Made by a program: the position numbers and the translations under genes
Source: Gammaproteobacteria bacterium
GTDB lineage: Bacteria; Pseudomonadota; Gammaproteobacteria; Steroidobacterales; Steroidobacteraceae
Assembly: GCA_030040525.1 (NCBI GenBank)
Contig: JASHTN010000059.1
Span: 1 to 8,485 of the forward strand
Reading direction: 5' to 3'
DNA: 8,485 bases
In this document: positions 1 to 6,512 of the stretch, piece by piece
Position numbering within the stretch: position 1 is the first letter of the stretch
Layout: every line of letters starts with the position of its first letter
The notes under the pieces: generated by a model
The model's input: the letters and a program-made list of their open reading frames with translations, nothing else
Databases searched by the model: none
What the model was told of the DNA's origin: nothing

Positions 1-63
1 GCGCCTCGTCCATGAAGGCGGCGTAGTAATCGCCGATCTTGCGGGCATCGGTGTCGGGCGCGG
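1..63 (-). repeat. Inverted, diverged copy of M13 peptidase segment 124-186
   Basis: The reverse complement of these bases aligns without gaps to 124-186 of the M13 peptidase gene. The stretch equivalent to 151-186 is identical (36 bases), with five mismatches in the rest. Read on the - strand it encodes PDTDARKIGDYYAAFMDEA, against PDTDARRIGDYYAAFMDEA on the + strand: four of the five differences are silent and the fifth is Arg to Lys. The copy is therefore a diverged coding homologue (related strain or paralogue), not a sequencing-error duplicate. Similarity stops at about 63/124. Neither side has a start codon or leader. I infer either an assembly or amplification foldback joining two templates, or a true head-to-head rearrangement that removed the 5' ends of both copies. 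Confidence 0.85.
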
Positions 64-1901
64 TGCTGGTGGAGCTCACCACCAGGCGCACCGCCGATCT
101 CATCCGTGACGCCGCCGCGCACGCCGCGCCCGATACGGACGCGCGCAGGATCGGCGATTACTACGCCGCCTTCATGGACGAGGCGCGCATCGAGAGTCTG
201 GGGCTCAAGCCGCTCGAGCCCGAGCTCGCGCGCATCGACGCCGTCCACGACCGCCGCGAGCTCGCGCAGGCGCTCGGTGAGACGCTGCGTGCCGACGTCG
301 ACGTGCTCAACAGCACCAACCTGCACACCGAGAACCTCTTCGGCCTGTGGGTCGCGCAGGACCTGGACGATCCCGGCCGCTACCTGCCGTTCCTGCTGCA
401 GGGCGGCCTGGTGATGCCCGACCGCGACTACTACCTGGATCCGTCGGCGCCCATGGCGGCGAGCCGCGAGAAGTACCAGGCGCACATCGCACGCGTGCTC
501 GAGCTCGCGCACTTCAAGGATGCGGCGGCACGCGCCGCGCGGATCTTCGAGCTCGAACGCCGCGTGGCGCAGGCGCACTGGACGCGTGCCGAGTCCGAGC
601 AGGTGCTGAAGGGCGACAATCACTGGACGCGGCGCGACTTCGACACGCGCGCCCCAGGGCTCGACTGGCAGGCGTTCCTGGCGGCCGCGGATCTCGCACG
701 GCAGGACAGCTTCGTCGTCTGGCAACCGAGCGCCGTGACCGGGCTGTCGGCGCTCACTGCGAGCGAGCCGCTCGACACCTGGAAGGATTACCTGCGCTTC
801 CACGCCGTCGAGCGCGCCTCGCCCTACCTGGCGAAGGCCTTCGTCGCGGAGCATTTTGACTTTCACGGCCGCGTGCTCACCGGCGTCCCGCAGCTGCGCG
901 AGCGCTGGAAGCGCGCCATCGACGCCACCGACGCCGCGCTCGGCGATGCGGTCGGCAAGCTCTACGTCGCGCGTTACTTCCCGCCGGCCGACAAGGCGCG
1001 CGCGCAGCAGATGGTGCGCAACCTCATCGCCGCCTTCGGCGCGCGCATCGACCGGCTCGAGTGGATGGCACCCGAGACGCGTGCCAAAGCCAAAGCCAAG
1101 CTCGCGACCCTCACGGTCGGGGTGGGCTACCCGGACCAGTGGCGCGACTACTCCGCGCTCGTGGTCGAGCCTGCTGATGCCTATGGCAACGCCGAGCGGG
1201 CCAGCCTGTTCGAGTACCGGCGCAACCTCGCCAAGCTCGGCAAGCCGGTCGACCGCTCCGAGTGGGCGATGGTGCCGCAGGAGGTCAACGCGGTGAATCT
1301 CCCGGCCATGAACGCGCTGAACTTCCCGGCCGCGATCCTGCAGCCGCCGTACTTCGATCCGCGCCGCGATGTGGTGCTCGACTACGGCGCAATCGGCGCG
1401 GTGATCGGGCACGAGATCAGCCACAGTTTCGACGACCAGGGAGCGCTGTTCGATGCGAGCGGCCGGCTGAAGAACTGGTGGACGCAGGCGGATTTCGCGC
1501 ACTTCCAGCAGGCCGGCAAGCGCCTCGCCGAGGAATTCGCCCGCTACCGCCCGTTCCCGGACGTGCACGTGAACGGCGAGCAGACCCTCAGTGAGAACAT
1601 CGCGGACGTGGCGGGCCTGTCGGTGTCGTACGATGCGTGGCACCTGACGCTGCACGACCGACCGGCCGTCGGGGCCGGCGGCTTCAGCGCCGAACAGCTG
1701 TTCTTCCTGAGCTTCGCGCAGGCCTGGCGCGGCAAGATCCGCGAGGCGGCGTTACGCCAGCGGCTGGTAACCGACGGCCACGCGCCCCCCGAATACCGCG
1801 CCGACACGGTGCGCAACCTCGATGCCTGGTATGCCGCCTTCGACGTGAAGCCGGCGGAGAAGCTCTATCTCGCCCCGGCGGATCGCGTGCGGGTCTGGTG
1901 A
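63..1901 (+). CDS. M13 family zinc metallopeptidase (neprilysin/PepO-like), 5'-truncated
   Basis: This is the C-terminal part (about 612 residues) of an M13 endopeptidase, normally an exported zinc enzyme cutting oligopeptides. The zinc motif HEISH is at 1410-1424, inside GHEISHSFDDQG; the third ligand Glu is at 1593-1595 in ENIADVAG, whose Asp completes the ExxxD motif. The substrate-binding stretch VNAVNLPAMNALNFPAA (about 1284-1334) corresponds to the usual NAYYNPxxNxxxFPAA, with the Tyr pair replaced. The protein ends in the family-typical VRVW. The signal peptide and the N-terminal DDFYxYxNGxW region, roughly 70-80 residues, are missing. The open frame runs back to a TTG at 39, but bases 1-63 are an inverted copy of 124-186, so that start is spurious. 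The true gene begins outside this sequence. Family assignment is secure; substrate and gene symbol are not. Confidence 0.95.
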   Translation: MLVELTTRRTADLIRDAAAHAAPDTDARRIGDYYAAFMDEARIESLGLKPLEPELARIDAVHDRRELAQALGETLRADVDVLNSTNLHTENLFGLWVAQDLDDPGRYLPFLLQGGLVMPDRDYYLDPSAPMAASREKYQAHIARVLELAHFKDAAARAARIFELERRVAQAHWTRAESEQVLKGDNHWTRRDFDTRAPGLDWQAFLAAADLARQDSFVVWQPSAVTGLSALTASEPLDTWKDYLRFHAVERASPYLAKAFVAEHFDFHGRVLTGVPQLRERWKRAIDATDAALGDAVGKLYVARYFPPADKARAQQMVRNLIAAFGARIDRLEWMAPETRAKAKAKLATLTVGVGYPDQWRDYSALVVEPADAYGNAERASLFEYRRNLAKLGKPVDRSEWAMVPQEVNAVNLPAMNALNFPAAILQPPYFDPRRDVVLDYGAIGAVIGHEISHSFDDQGALFDASGRLKNWWTQADFAHFQQAGKRLAEEFARYRPFPDVHVNGEQTLSENIADVAGLSVSYDAWHLTLHDRPAVGAGGFSAEQLFFLSFAQAWRGKIREAALRQRLVTDGHAPPEYRADTVRNLDAWYAAFDVKPAEKLYLAPADRVRVW

Positions 1902-1912
1902 GCCGGAGCCGC

Positions 1913-1947
1913 GCGGCTGCGAGCCGCAGAGCCTCAGCGCTGCGGCT
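1913..1947. terminator. Possible hairpin between convergent genes
   Basis: Two mutually exclusive inverted repeats overlap here: a 6-bp stem, GCGGCT at 1913-1918 with AGCCGC at 1922-1927, and an 8-bp stem, AGCCGCAG at 1922-1929 with CTGCGGCT at 1940-1947. They lie just past the peptidase stop and overlap the last codons of the methyltransferase. The site suits a bidirectional terminator, but neither strand has a T-run, so in GC-rich DNA this may be chance. Confidence 0.25.
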
Positions 1948-2701
1948 TCAGCGGTGCGAAGTACACCAGCGTCCGGTAGGGGAACACGATCCGGCCGTCG
2001 TGCTGATGGCGGTAGAACACCTCGCGCAGACCCGCGATCATCGGCTCGTGCTGCGGGTCGCCGGGCTCGGGGGCGTAGGAGGAGGACATCAGCCGGCCCT
2101 TGAGGCCGGCGAAGTCGAGGATCTGCTGGTTGGCAAAGGTCGCTGCCTCCATGGACTCGCCCAGGAAGCGCCGCATGCTCACCGGGTCGGCCCGGCTCGC
2201 GGTGATGCGCGCGTAGTCCTTCGCGTGGCGCAGCAGCAGCGCCTCGTAATCGGCGAGAAATGCGGTCGCCTCGCTCGGGCGCTCGTTCCACAGCAGCGCC
2301 GCCCAGCCGCCCGGCCGGAGGATGCGCAGCGCCTCGGCGCGCGCGCTCTCGACCTCGAACCAATGGAACGCCTGGCCCGCGACCAGCAGATCGATGCTTG
2401 CGGGCGGGAGTGTGGTCGCCTCGGCACGGCCGTCGACGCTGCGAAAGTGCGCGTGACACCCGAGCGCGCCTTCGGCAGCAGCGCGCATGGCGGCATTGGG
2501 CTCGACCGCGGCGACCTGCGCGCCGCTCGTCAGCAGCAGCTCGGTCAGGATCCCGGTGCCCGAACCCAGGTCCGCCACCGCCGCCCCGGGCTTGAGCCCG
2601 CAGCGGCTGCGCAGCAGCTCGATGGCCTCGGGCGGATAGCCGGGGCGGTAGCGGAGGTAATTCTCCACCCGGGTGGTGAAGCGTTCGGTGGGTCGTGTCA
2701 T
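1934..2701 (-). CDS. Class I SAM-dependent methyltransferase (Methyltransf_11 type)
   Basis: The 255-residue protein is a soluble Rossmann-type methyltransferase of about usual length. Motif I, DLGSGTG, is at residues 44-50; the acidic residue expected to hold the SAM ribose is Glu67 in VEPNA. SIDLLVAGQAFHWF (102-115) is the post-II/motif III region, and LRPGGWAALLW (128-138) matches the strand after motif III. The N-terminus RFTTRVENYLRYRPGYP is typical of a group of uncharacterised bacterial methyltransferases with the FHWF signature. The frame extends upstream to 2827, but homology-like sequence begins at MTRPTERF, so the ATG at 2701 was chosen; no clear ribosome binding site precedes it. 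It converges on the peptidase gene and diverges from the PLP enzyme. The methyl acceptor cannot be deduced. Confidence 0.93.
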   Translation of the reverse strand: MTRPTERFTTRVENYLRYRPGYPPEAIELLRSRCGLKPGAAVADLGSGTGILTELLLTSGAQVAAVEPNAAMRAAAEGALGCHAHFRSVDGRAEATTLPPASIDLLVAGQAFHWFEVESARAEALRILRPGGWAALLWNERPSEATAFLADYEALLLRHAKDYARITASRADPVSMRRFLGESMEAATFANQQILDFAGLKGRLMSSSYAPEPGDPQHEPMIAGLREVFYRHQHDGRIVFPYRTLVYFAPLKPQR

Positions 2702-2788
2702 GCGTGAGGAGTCGGGGGCGCGGAGCGCGGCGCGGTACTGGCTGGAATGCGACACAGTGTGAGTCAGGCCGCCGGAGGCTGCATCTCC

Positions 2789-2841
2789 ATAAAGATATAA
2801 GGACAGGCCGGCGTAACGGCGTGACAATCCGCACCACGCCG
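2789..2841 (+). promoter_or_regulatory. A/T island with -10-like box and leader hairpin before the PLP enzyme
   Basis: In the 183-bp divergent spacer, ATAAAGATATAA (2789-2800) stands out from very GC-rich surroundings. TATAAG at 2796-2801 resembles a -10 hexamer for the rightward gene, but no good -35 lies 16-18 bp upstream. If used, transcription would start near 2808 and the leader would contain a 7-bp perfect hairpin, CGGCGTG (2817-2823) with CACGCCG (2835-2841), loop of 11. An operator is equally possible. I saw no MetJ box (AGACGTCT-like) or recognisable SAM riboswitch. Confidence 0.3.
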
Positions 2842-2873
2842 GACGTACGCGCCGGCAGGCGCAGCAGTTTCAA

Positions 2874-2878
2874 GGGGG
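2874..2878 (+). promoter_or_regulatory. Ribosome binding site setting the start of the PLP enzyme
   Basis: GGGGG (preceded by AA) lies six bases before the ATG at 2885 and overlaps the alternative TTG at 2879. This favours the ATG over the TTG two codons upstream. Confidence 0.6.
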
Positions 2879-2884
2879 TTGCCG

Positions 2885-4039
2885 ATGTCTTCGCCGAACC
2901 AGCGCATCGAAACCAAGGTCGTGCACGCCGGAGAGCCGCGGCCGCGCATCCAGGGCAGCGTCTGCATGCCGGTGTTCCAGTCGGCGACCTTCGAATACGC
3001 CGGCGAAGGCCGTTACGACGATGTGCGCTACCTGAGAATCAACAACACGCCGAACCAGCTCGCGCTGCACGCGAAGCTCGCAGCGCTCGAGGGCTCCGCG
3101 GCGGCGCTCGTGACCGCGAGCGGCATGGCCGCCATCTCCACGACGCTCCTCACCGTGCTGCGCGGCGGCGATCACCTGCTCGCGCAGAACTGCCTGTACG
3201 GCGGTACGCGCGACTTCCTGGTCGGGGATTTCCCCAGGCTCGCCCTGCACGTCGACTTCATCGATGCGGACAAGCCCGCGTCCTGGCAGGCGCAGCTGCG
3301 CCCCACCACGCGCGCCATCTACGTCGAGTCCATGACCAATCCGCTGCTCGAGGTGTGCGACCTCGAGGCGGTCGTCGAGTTCGCCCGCAGCAACGGCCTG
3401 GTGTCGATCATCGACAACACGTTCGCGAGCCCGGTGAATTACCGGCCGATCGAGGCCGGGTTCGACGTCTGCCTGCACAGCGCCACCAAGTACCTGAACG
3501 GCCACACCGATCTCGTCGCCGGCGCGATCAGCGGTCCCGCCGAGCTCGTCGAGCGTATCCGCCACCGGCTGAACATGCTGGGCGGCTCGCTCGATCCGCA
3601 CGCCGCCTTCCTGCTGAATCGCGGGCTCATGACGCTCGCGCTGCGGGTGCGCTACCAGAACGAGAGCGCGCTCAGGATCGCGCAGTTCCTCGCGGCGCAC
3701 CCGGCGGTCGTGCGGGTCAACTATGCGGGACTCGAGACCCACCCGCGGCACGCGCGCGCGCGCCGCCTGTTCGCGGGCTGCGGCGGCGTGCTGAGCTTCG
3801 AGCTGAAGCGCGGTGCGCCAGGGGCCGAGGAGCTCTGTCGGCGCGTGCGCATTCCCGCCGTGGCGCCGAGCCTCGGCGGAGTGCACACGCTCCTGACGCG
3901 CCCGGCGACCACCTCGCACGCCGGGCTCACGCCCGCCGAGCGGCAGCAGCTCGGCATCAGCGCCGGGCTGCTGCGCCTCTCGGTCGGCATCGAGGCTACC
4001 GAGGATCTGCTCGAGGACCTCGCCCAGGCGCTCGCCTGA
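2885..4039 (+). CDS. PLP-dependent transsulfuration enzyme (cystathionine gamma-synthase/lyase family)
   Basis: The 384-residue cytosolic protein is a full-length member of the Cys/Met metabolism PLP family (fold type I), whose members perform beta- or gamma-elimination or replacement on cystathionine, methionine, cysteine or acyl-homoserine. The PLP lysine is Lys202 in SATKYLNGHTD. Phosphate- and ring-binding residues are visible: Tyr49 and Arg51 (YLR), SGM at 79-81, Tyr105 in LYGGT, and Asp177 in DNTF. Arg364 in LLRLSVGIE is the expected carboxylate clamp. Two features are unusual: the segment after Tyr-x-Arg reads INNTPNQ rather than the common xGNPT, and the SLGG loop (329-332) continues V-His334-T, where the family normally has Glu (SLGGxES). 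Exact reaction is therefore uncertain; metB, metC, metZ or mdeA-like labels are not justified. It is transcribed divergently from the methyltransferase. Confidence 0.93.
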   Translation: MSSPNQRIETKVVHAGEPRPRIQGSVCMPVFQSATFEYAGEGRYDDVRYLRINNTPNQLALHAKLAALEGSAAALVTASGMAAISTTLLTVLRGGDHLLAQNCLYGGTRDFLVGDFPRLALHVDFIDADKPASWQAQLRPTTRAIYVESMTNPLLEVCDLEAVVEFARSNGLVSIIDNTFASPVNYRPIEAGFDVCLHSATKYLNGHTDLVAGAISGPAELVERIRHRLNMLGGSLDPHAAFLLNRGLMTLALRVRYQNESALRIAQFLAAHPAVVRVNYAGLETHPRHARARRLFAGCGGVLSFELKRGAPGAEELCRRVRIPAVAPSLGGVHTLLTRPATTSHAGLTPAERQQLGISAGLLRLSVGIEATEDLLEDLAQALA

Positions 4040-4080
4040 GCTGAGCCAGGCGCCGCAGCGCAAGTTCCGGGTGGCTCAGC
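4040..4080 (+). terminator. 9-bp inverted repeat directly after the PLP enzyme stop
   Basis: GCTGAGCCA (4040-4048) and TGGCTCAGC (4072-4080) are perfect complements, starting on the base after the TGA stop, with a 23-base loop. Only a weak T-containing stretch (CTTTCG) follows, eight or so bases later. It may be a poor intrinsic terminator or a 3'-end stabilising hairpin. It also covers the GTG at 4071, arguing against that codon as the start of the next gene. Confidence 0.4.
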
Positions 4081-4139
4081 CCGCCTCACTTTCGTCACTC
4101 TATCGCCACCGCGCGCGCATCACAGGTCCATACTCACAC

Positions 4140-5087
4140 ATGTCCGGCCCAGACTGCACCACCGCAAATTCCACCTGCCCCGCCGAGCGCGCCGCGGCGC
4201 CCGCTGCGAATGCTGCCGCGGCCGCGGCCGCGTGGCGCACGCCGCTCGAGCTCGGCGTACTCGGGGCGATCTGGGGCGGTTCGTTCCTCTTCATGCGCGT
4301 CGCGGCGTCCGATTTCGGACCGCTGCCGCTGGTGGAGGCGCGGCTGCTGCTGGGTGCGCTGGTCCTGACACCGTTTCTGTGGCGGGCACGCGCGCAGTTC
4401 ACGCCGGGTCTGTGGCTGCGGATCGCCGGCATCGCCGCCATCAACTCGGTCACGCCGTTCGCGCTGTTCGCCTGGGGGGCGGAGCGCGCTCCCGCCGGTA
4501 TCGGCGCCATCACCAACGCCATGACCGTGATGTTCACCGCGCTGGTGGCTTACCTCTTCTATGGGGAGCGCATCGACGCGCGGCGCCTCGCCGGCCTGGT
4601 TGCCGGCTTCGTCGGTGTCGCGGTGCTCGCGAGCGGTCGCACCTCGGGCGGTGGCAGCATCTGGCAGGCCGCGCTCGCGGGAACCGCGGCCGCGCTCCTC
4701 TACGGCTTCGGCATCAACCTGGTGCGCCGCCACCTGACGCCTTATCCGCCGGCGGCCGTGGCGGCCGCCACGCTGATCGCCGGCGCACTGCTACTTGCGC
4801 CGCTCGCCTTCTTCACCTGGCCGGCGCATGCGATCGGCGCGGCATCGTGGGCTGCGGCGATCCTGCTCGGCACAGTGTGCACCGGCACCGCCTTTGTCCT
4901 CTACTACCGCCTGATTGCCCGGGTGGGCGCGGCGCGCGCCTCGACCGTCACCTATCTGATCCCGCTCTTCGGGGTGCTCTGGGCATGGCTGCTCCTGGGA
5001 GAGCCGCTTACGCCCACCATGGCCCTCGCCGGGGTGCTGATCCTCGCCGGGGTCGCGCTCAGCCAGCGGCGCGTGGCGCGAGCCTGA
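4140..5087 (+). CDS. EamA/DMT-superfamily permease
   Basis: This 315-residue inner-membrane protein has the two-EamA-domain, ten-helix layout of drug/metabolite transporters. The first domain begins with LGAIWGGSFLFMRVA (about residues 41-55) and ends near YLFYGERIDARRLAGL. The second contains LYGFGINLVRRH and a conserved end that includes FVLYYRLIARVGAARAS, YLIPLFGVLWAWLLLGE and a last hydrophobic helix. The N-terminus is a Cys/Ala-rich hydrophilic extension with an eight-residue alanine run. I chose the ATG at 4140; an in-frame GTG at 4071 lies in the upstream hairpin and would add 23 unlikely residues. No strong Shine-Dalgarno sequence precedes the ATG. Its stop overlaps the next gene's start by one base. 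The substrate is unknown; relatives export amino acids, purines or amphipathic compounds. Confidence 0.92.
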   Translation: MSGPDCTTANSTCPAERAAAPAANAAAAAAAWRTPLELGVLGAIWGGSFLFMRVAASDFGPLPLVEARLLLGALVLTPFLWRARAQFTPGLWLRIAGIAAINSVTPFALFAWGAERAPAGIGAITNAMTVMFTALVAYLFYGERIDARRLAGLVAGFVGVAVLASGRTSGGGSIWQAALAGTAAALLYGFGINLVRRHLTPYPPAAVAAATLIAGALLLAPLAFFTWPAHAIGAASWAAAILLGTVCTGTAFVLYYRLIARVGAARASTVTYLIPLFGVLWAWLLLGEPLTPTMALAGVLILAGVALSQRRVARA

Positions 5088-5809
5088 TGCTCGAGCCGGG
5101 CCGCCGCCTCAGCTTCCCCGAGCTTCGCAACGCGCGCGATCTCGGCGGTCTGCCGACCATCGACGGCGGGGAGACACGCTGGCGCTCGCTGCTGCGCTCG
5201 GACGATCTCGCGCAGCTCACCGCCGCCGGCGTTCGGGCCCTCGCCGACTATGGGATAGAGACGATCCTCGACCTGCGCTGGCCCGAGGAGGCGAGCGCCT
5301 ACCCCGGTCTGCTGCCCGCGGCGCTGCCGCGGCTGCGCTACGAGCGCGTCTCGCTTCTGACCGGTACCGAGGACGGCTGGCGCCTGCGCAGCCGCGACGT
5401 TGCCAAGGAGCTGTGGAAATGTGCCGTGCTCGAGCACGCGCGTGCGGAGCTGCGGCACGTGCTCGAGGTGATCGCGCAGGCCCCGCCCGGCCCGCTCCTC
5501 TTTCATTGCGTAGCGGGCAAGGATCGCACCGGGTTGGTAGCGGCGCTGCTGCTGGCGCTGGCCGACGTCGAGCCCGCCGCGATCGCCGCCGACTACGCGC
5601 AAAGCAGCGCCAACCTGGCCGAGGAGTACCTGCGGCGCTACCCGCAGTCCGACGCTGCGCGCATTCTCGATGCGCTGCGCTGCCCGCCCGAGGGCGTATA
5701 CAACATGCTCGACTTTCTCACCCGCGCCGGCGGCGTGCGTGCCTACCTCGCGCAGATCGGGCTCGCGGCGGCGGACATCGGGCGGCTGCGCTCGCGGCTG
5801 CGCGACTGA
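5087..5809 (+). CDS. Tyrosine-protein phosphatase (Y_phosphatase3, MptpB/LipA-like)
   Basis: The 240-residue protein has the cysteine-phosphatase P-loop HCVAGKDRTG (residues 140-149), giving nucleophile Cys141 and phosphate-binding Arg147. Lys145 and Asp146 within the loop are the hallmark of the MptpB/LipA group, whose members dephosphorylate phosphotyrosine and often also phosphoinositides or Ser/Thr. The N-terminus carries the family motif NARDLGG (15-21) followed by RSDDL (37-41) and the strand DLRWPEEA (62-69). No signal peptide or membrane helix is visible. Translation starts at the ATG whose A is the last base of the permease TGA stop (TGATG). There is no separate ribosome binding site, so translational coupling to the permease is likely. 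The physiological substrate is unknown. The same frame is open far upstream (to 4232), but that part is antiparallel-code shadow of the permease. Confidence 0.93.
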   Translation: MLEPGRRLSFPELRNARDLGGLPTIDGGETRWRSLLRSDDLAQLTAAGVRALADYGIETILDLRWPEEASAYPGLLPAALPRLRYERVSLLTGTEDGWRLRSRDVAKELWKCAVLEHARAELRHVLEVIAQAPPGPLLFHCVAGKDRTGLVAALLLALADVEPAAIAADYAQSSANLAEEYLRRYPQSDAARILDALRCPPEGVYNMLDFLTRAGGVRAYLAQIGLAAADIGRLRSRLRD

Positions 5810-6073
5810 CCTCACCCTTCGGCCCTGTGGACCGATGCGGCGCTCGCGCGAACGCGCCCGGCGCATATCCGTCATTCACCGCAGGTTCAGGACCGCCCGG
5901 CGATACTCACACTCGCACCGGCAGGCGCGTACTCCCGAGCGGCCCAGATTTGAACGCGCGGGCACATTTTCAAGTACGTTCGGATTTGAGTCCGCGCCTC
6001 TTCCGGTGCGCTCCTCCCCCAGATTCCGCTATTCTGCCGGCTGCCGCGCTCATTCCCGAAAGGCTCGAGGCAC
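5810..6073 (+). promoter_or_regulatory. 264-bp intergenic spacer with a possible GFA-gene promoter
   Basis: No gene is supported here. Bases 5946-5990 are less GC-rich than the surroundings and carry GATTTGA twice (5947-5953 and 5983-5989). TATTCT at 6030-6035 resembles a -10 box for the following gene and would give a leader of about 30 bases; no good -35 is seen at the right spacing. AAAGG at 6059-6063 and GAGG at 6067-6070 are the candidate ribosome binding sites for the ATG at 6074, the first slightly far and the second slightly close. Confidence 0.3.
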
Positions 6074-6487
6074 ATGGAGATCACCGGCGGCTGTCTCTGC
6101 AGCGCTGTGCGCTACTCGCTCACTGCCTCTCCCATTGTCACCCGCGTGTGCTGGTGCCGGGTCTGCCAGTACATCGGTGCCGGCGGCGCCACCATCAACG
6201 CCTGCTTTCCCTCCGCCACCCTCGGCGTCACCGGTGAGCTGCGCGACCTGGTGATGACGGCCGACAGCGGCAACGTGTCGCACCGGCGCTTCTGTCCGCG
6301 CTGCGGCACACACCTGTTCAGCGCCTCGGAAGCCCGGCCGCAACTTGTGTTCGTGCGCGTGGGCACGCTCGATGACCCGGAGGTCGTGCGCCCTGCCATG
6401 ACGATCTGGACCTCGAGCGCACCGAGCTGGGCGTGCATCGACCCGAGCCTGCCGACAGTCGAGCGCCAGCCGCCTCCGGCGGCATAG
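6074..6487 (+). CDS. GFA-family (CENP-V/formaldehyde-activating-like) zinc protein
   Basis: The 137-residue protein has the small beta-tent zinc fold of the GFA family. The zinc-ligand pattern is complete: Cys7 and Cys9 in GGCLCSAVRY, the cluster CWCRVCQ with Cys26, Cys28 and Cys31, and Cys74 and Cys77 in FCPRCGTHLF. In the founding glutathione-dependent formaldehyde-activating enzyme the middle cluster reads CHCxxC; here Trp27 replaces that His, as in a subgroup with CWCR. Despite the family name, most members have no proven formaldehyde activity, and this one should be treated as a GFA-domain protein of unknown function. It is a stand-alone gene on the + strand with its own spacer, and it converges on the oxidoreductase gene 25 bp downstream. 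No signal peptide is present. Confidence 0.9.
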   Translation: MEITGGCLCSAVRYSLTASPIVTRVCWCRVCQYIGAGGATINACFPSATLGVTGELRDLVMTADSGNVSHRRFCPRCGTHLFSASEARPQLVFVRVGTLDDPEVVRPAMTIWTSSAPSWACIDPSLPTVERQPPPAA

Positions 6488-6512
6488 CACGCCGCGGGCG
6501 CAGCGCTTTGCG

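Noticed and set aside
39..41. TTG at 39 as the start of the M13 peptidase
   Set aside because: It lies within the inverted antisense copy (1-63), and the protein lacks the family's N-terminal region, so it cannot be the native start.
1752..2873. Second - strand open frame across the methyltransferase
   Set aside because: Its translation is Arg/Pro-rich without domains; the other - strand frame carries all the methyltransferase motifs.
2702..2884. SAM riboswitch or MetJ operator upstream of the PLP enzyme
   Set aside because: I could not find the conserved core of a SAM riboswitch class or AGACGTCT-like repeats; only a small simple hairpin is present.
2695..4044. Long + strand open frame (about 449 residues) overlapping the PLP enzyme in another frame
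   Set aside because: It is Arg/Ala-rich low-complexity translation with no recognisable domain, and it covers a gene with intact family motifs. It is a GC-driven shadow.
2870..4063. Antisense open frame of about 397 residues opposite the PLP enzyme
   Set aside because: The composition is that of an antisense shadow in high-GC DNA; no motif, and the sense strand encodes a clear enzyme.
4232..5086. N-terminal extension of the phosphatase frame across the permease
   Set aside because: This part is Arg/Ala-rich with no domain, while the phosphatase homology begins right at the ATG at 5087.
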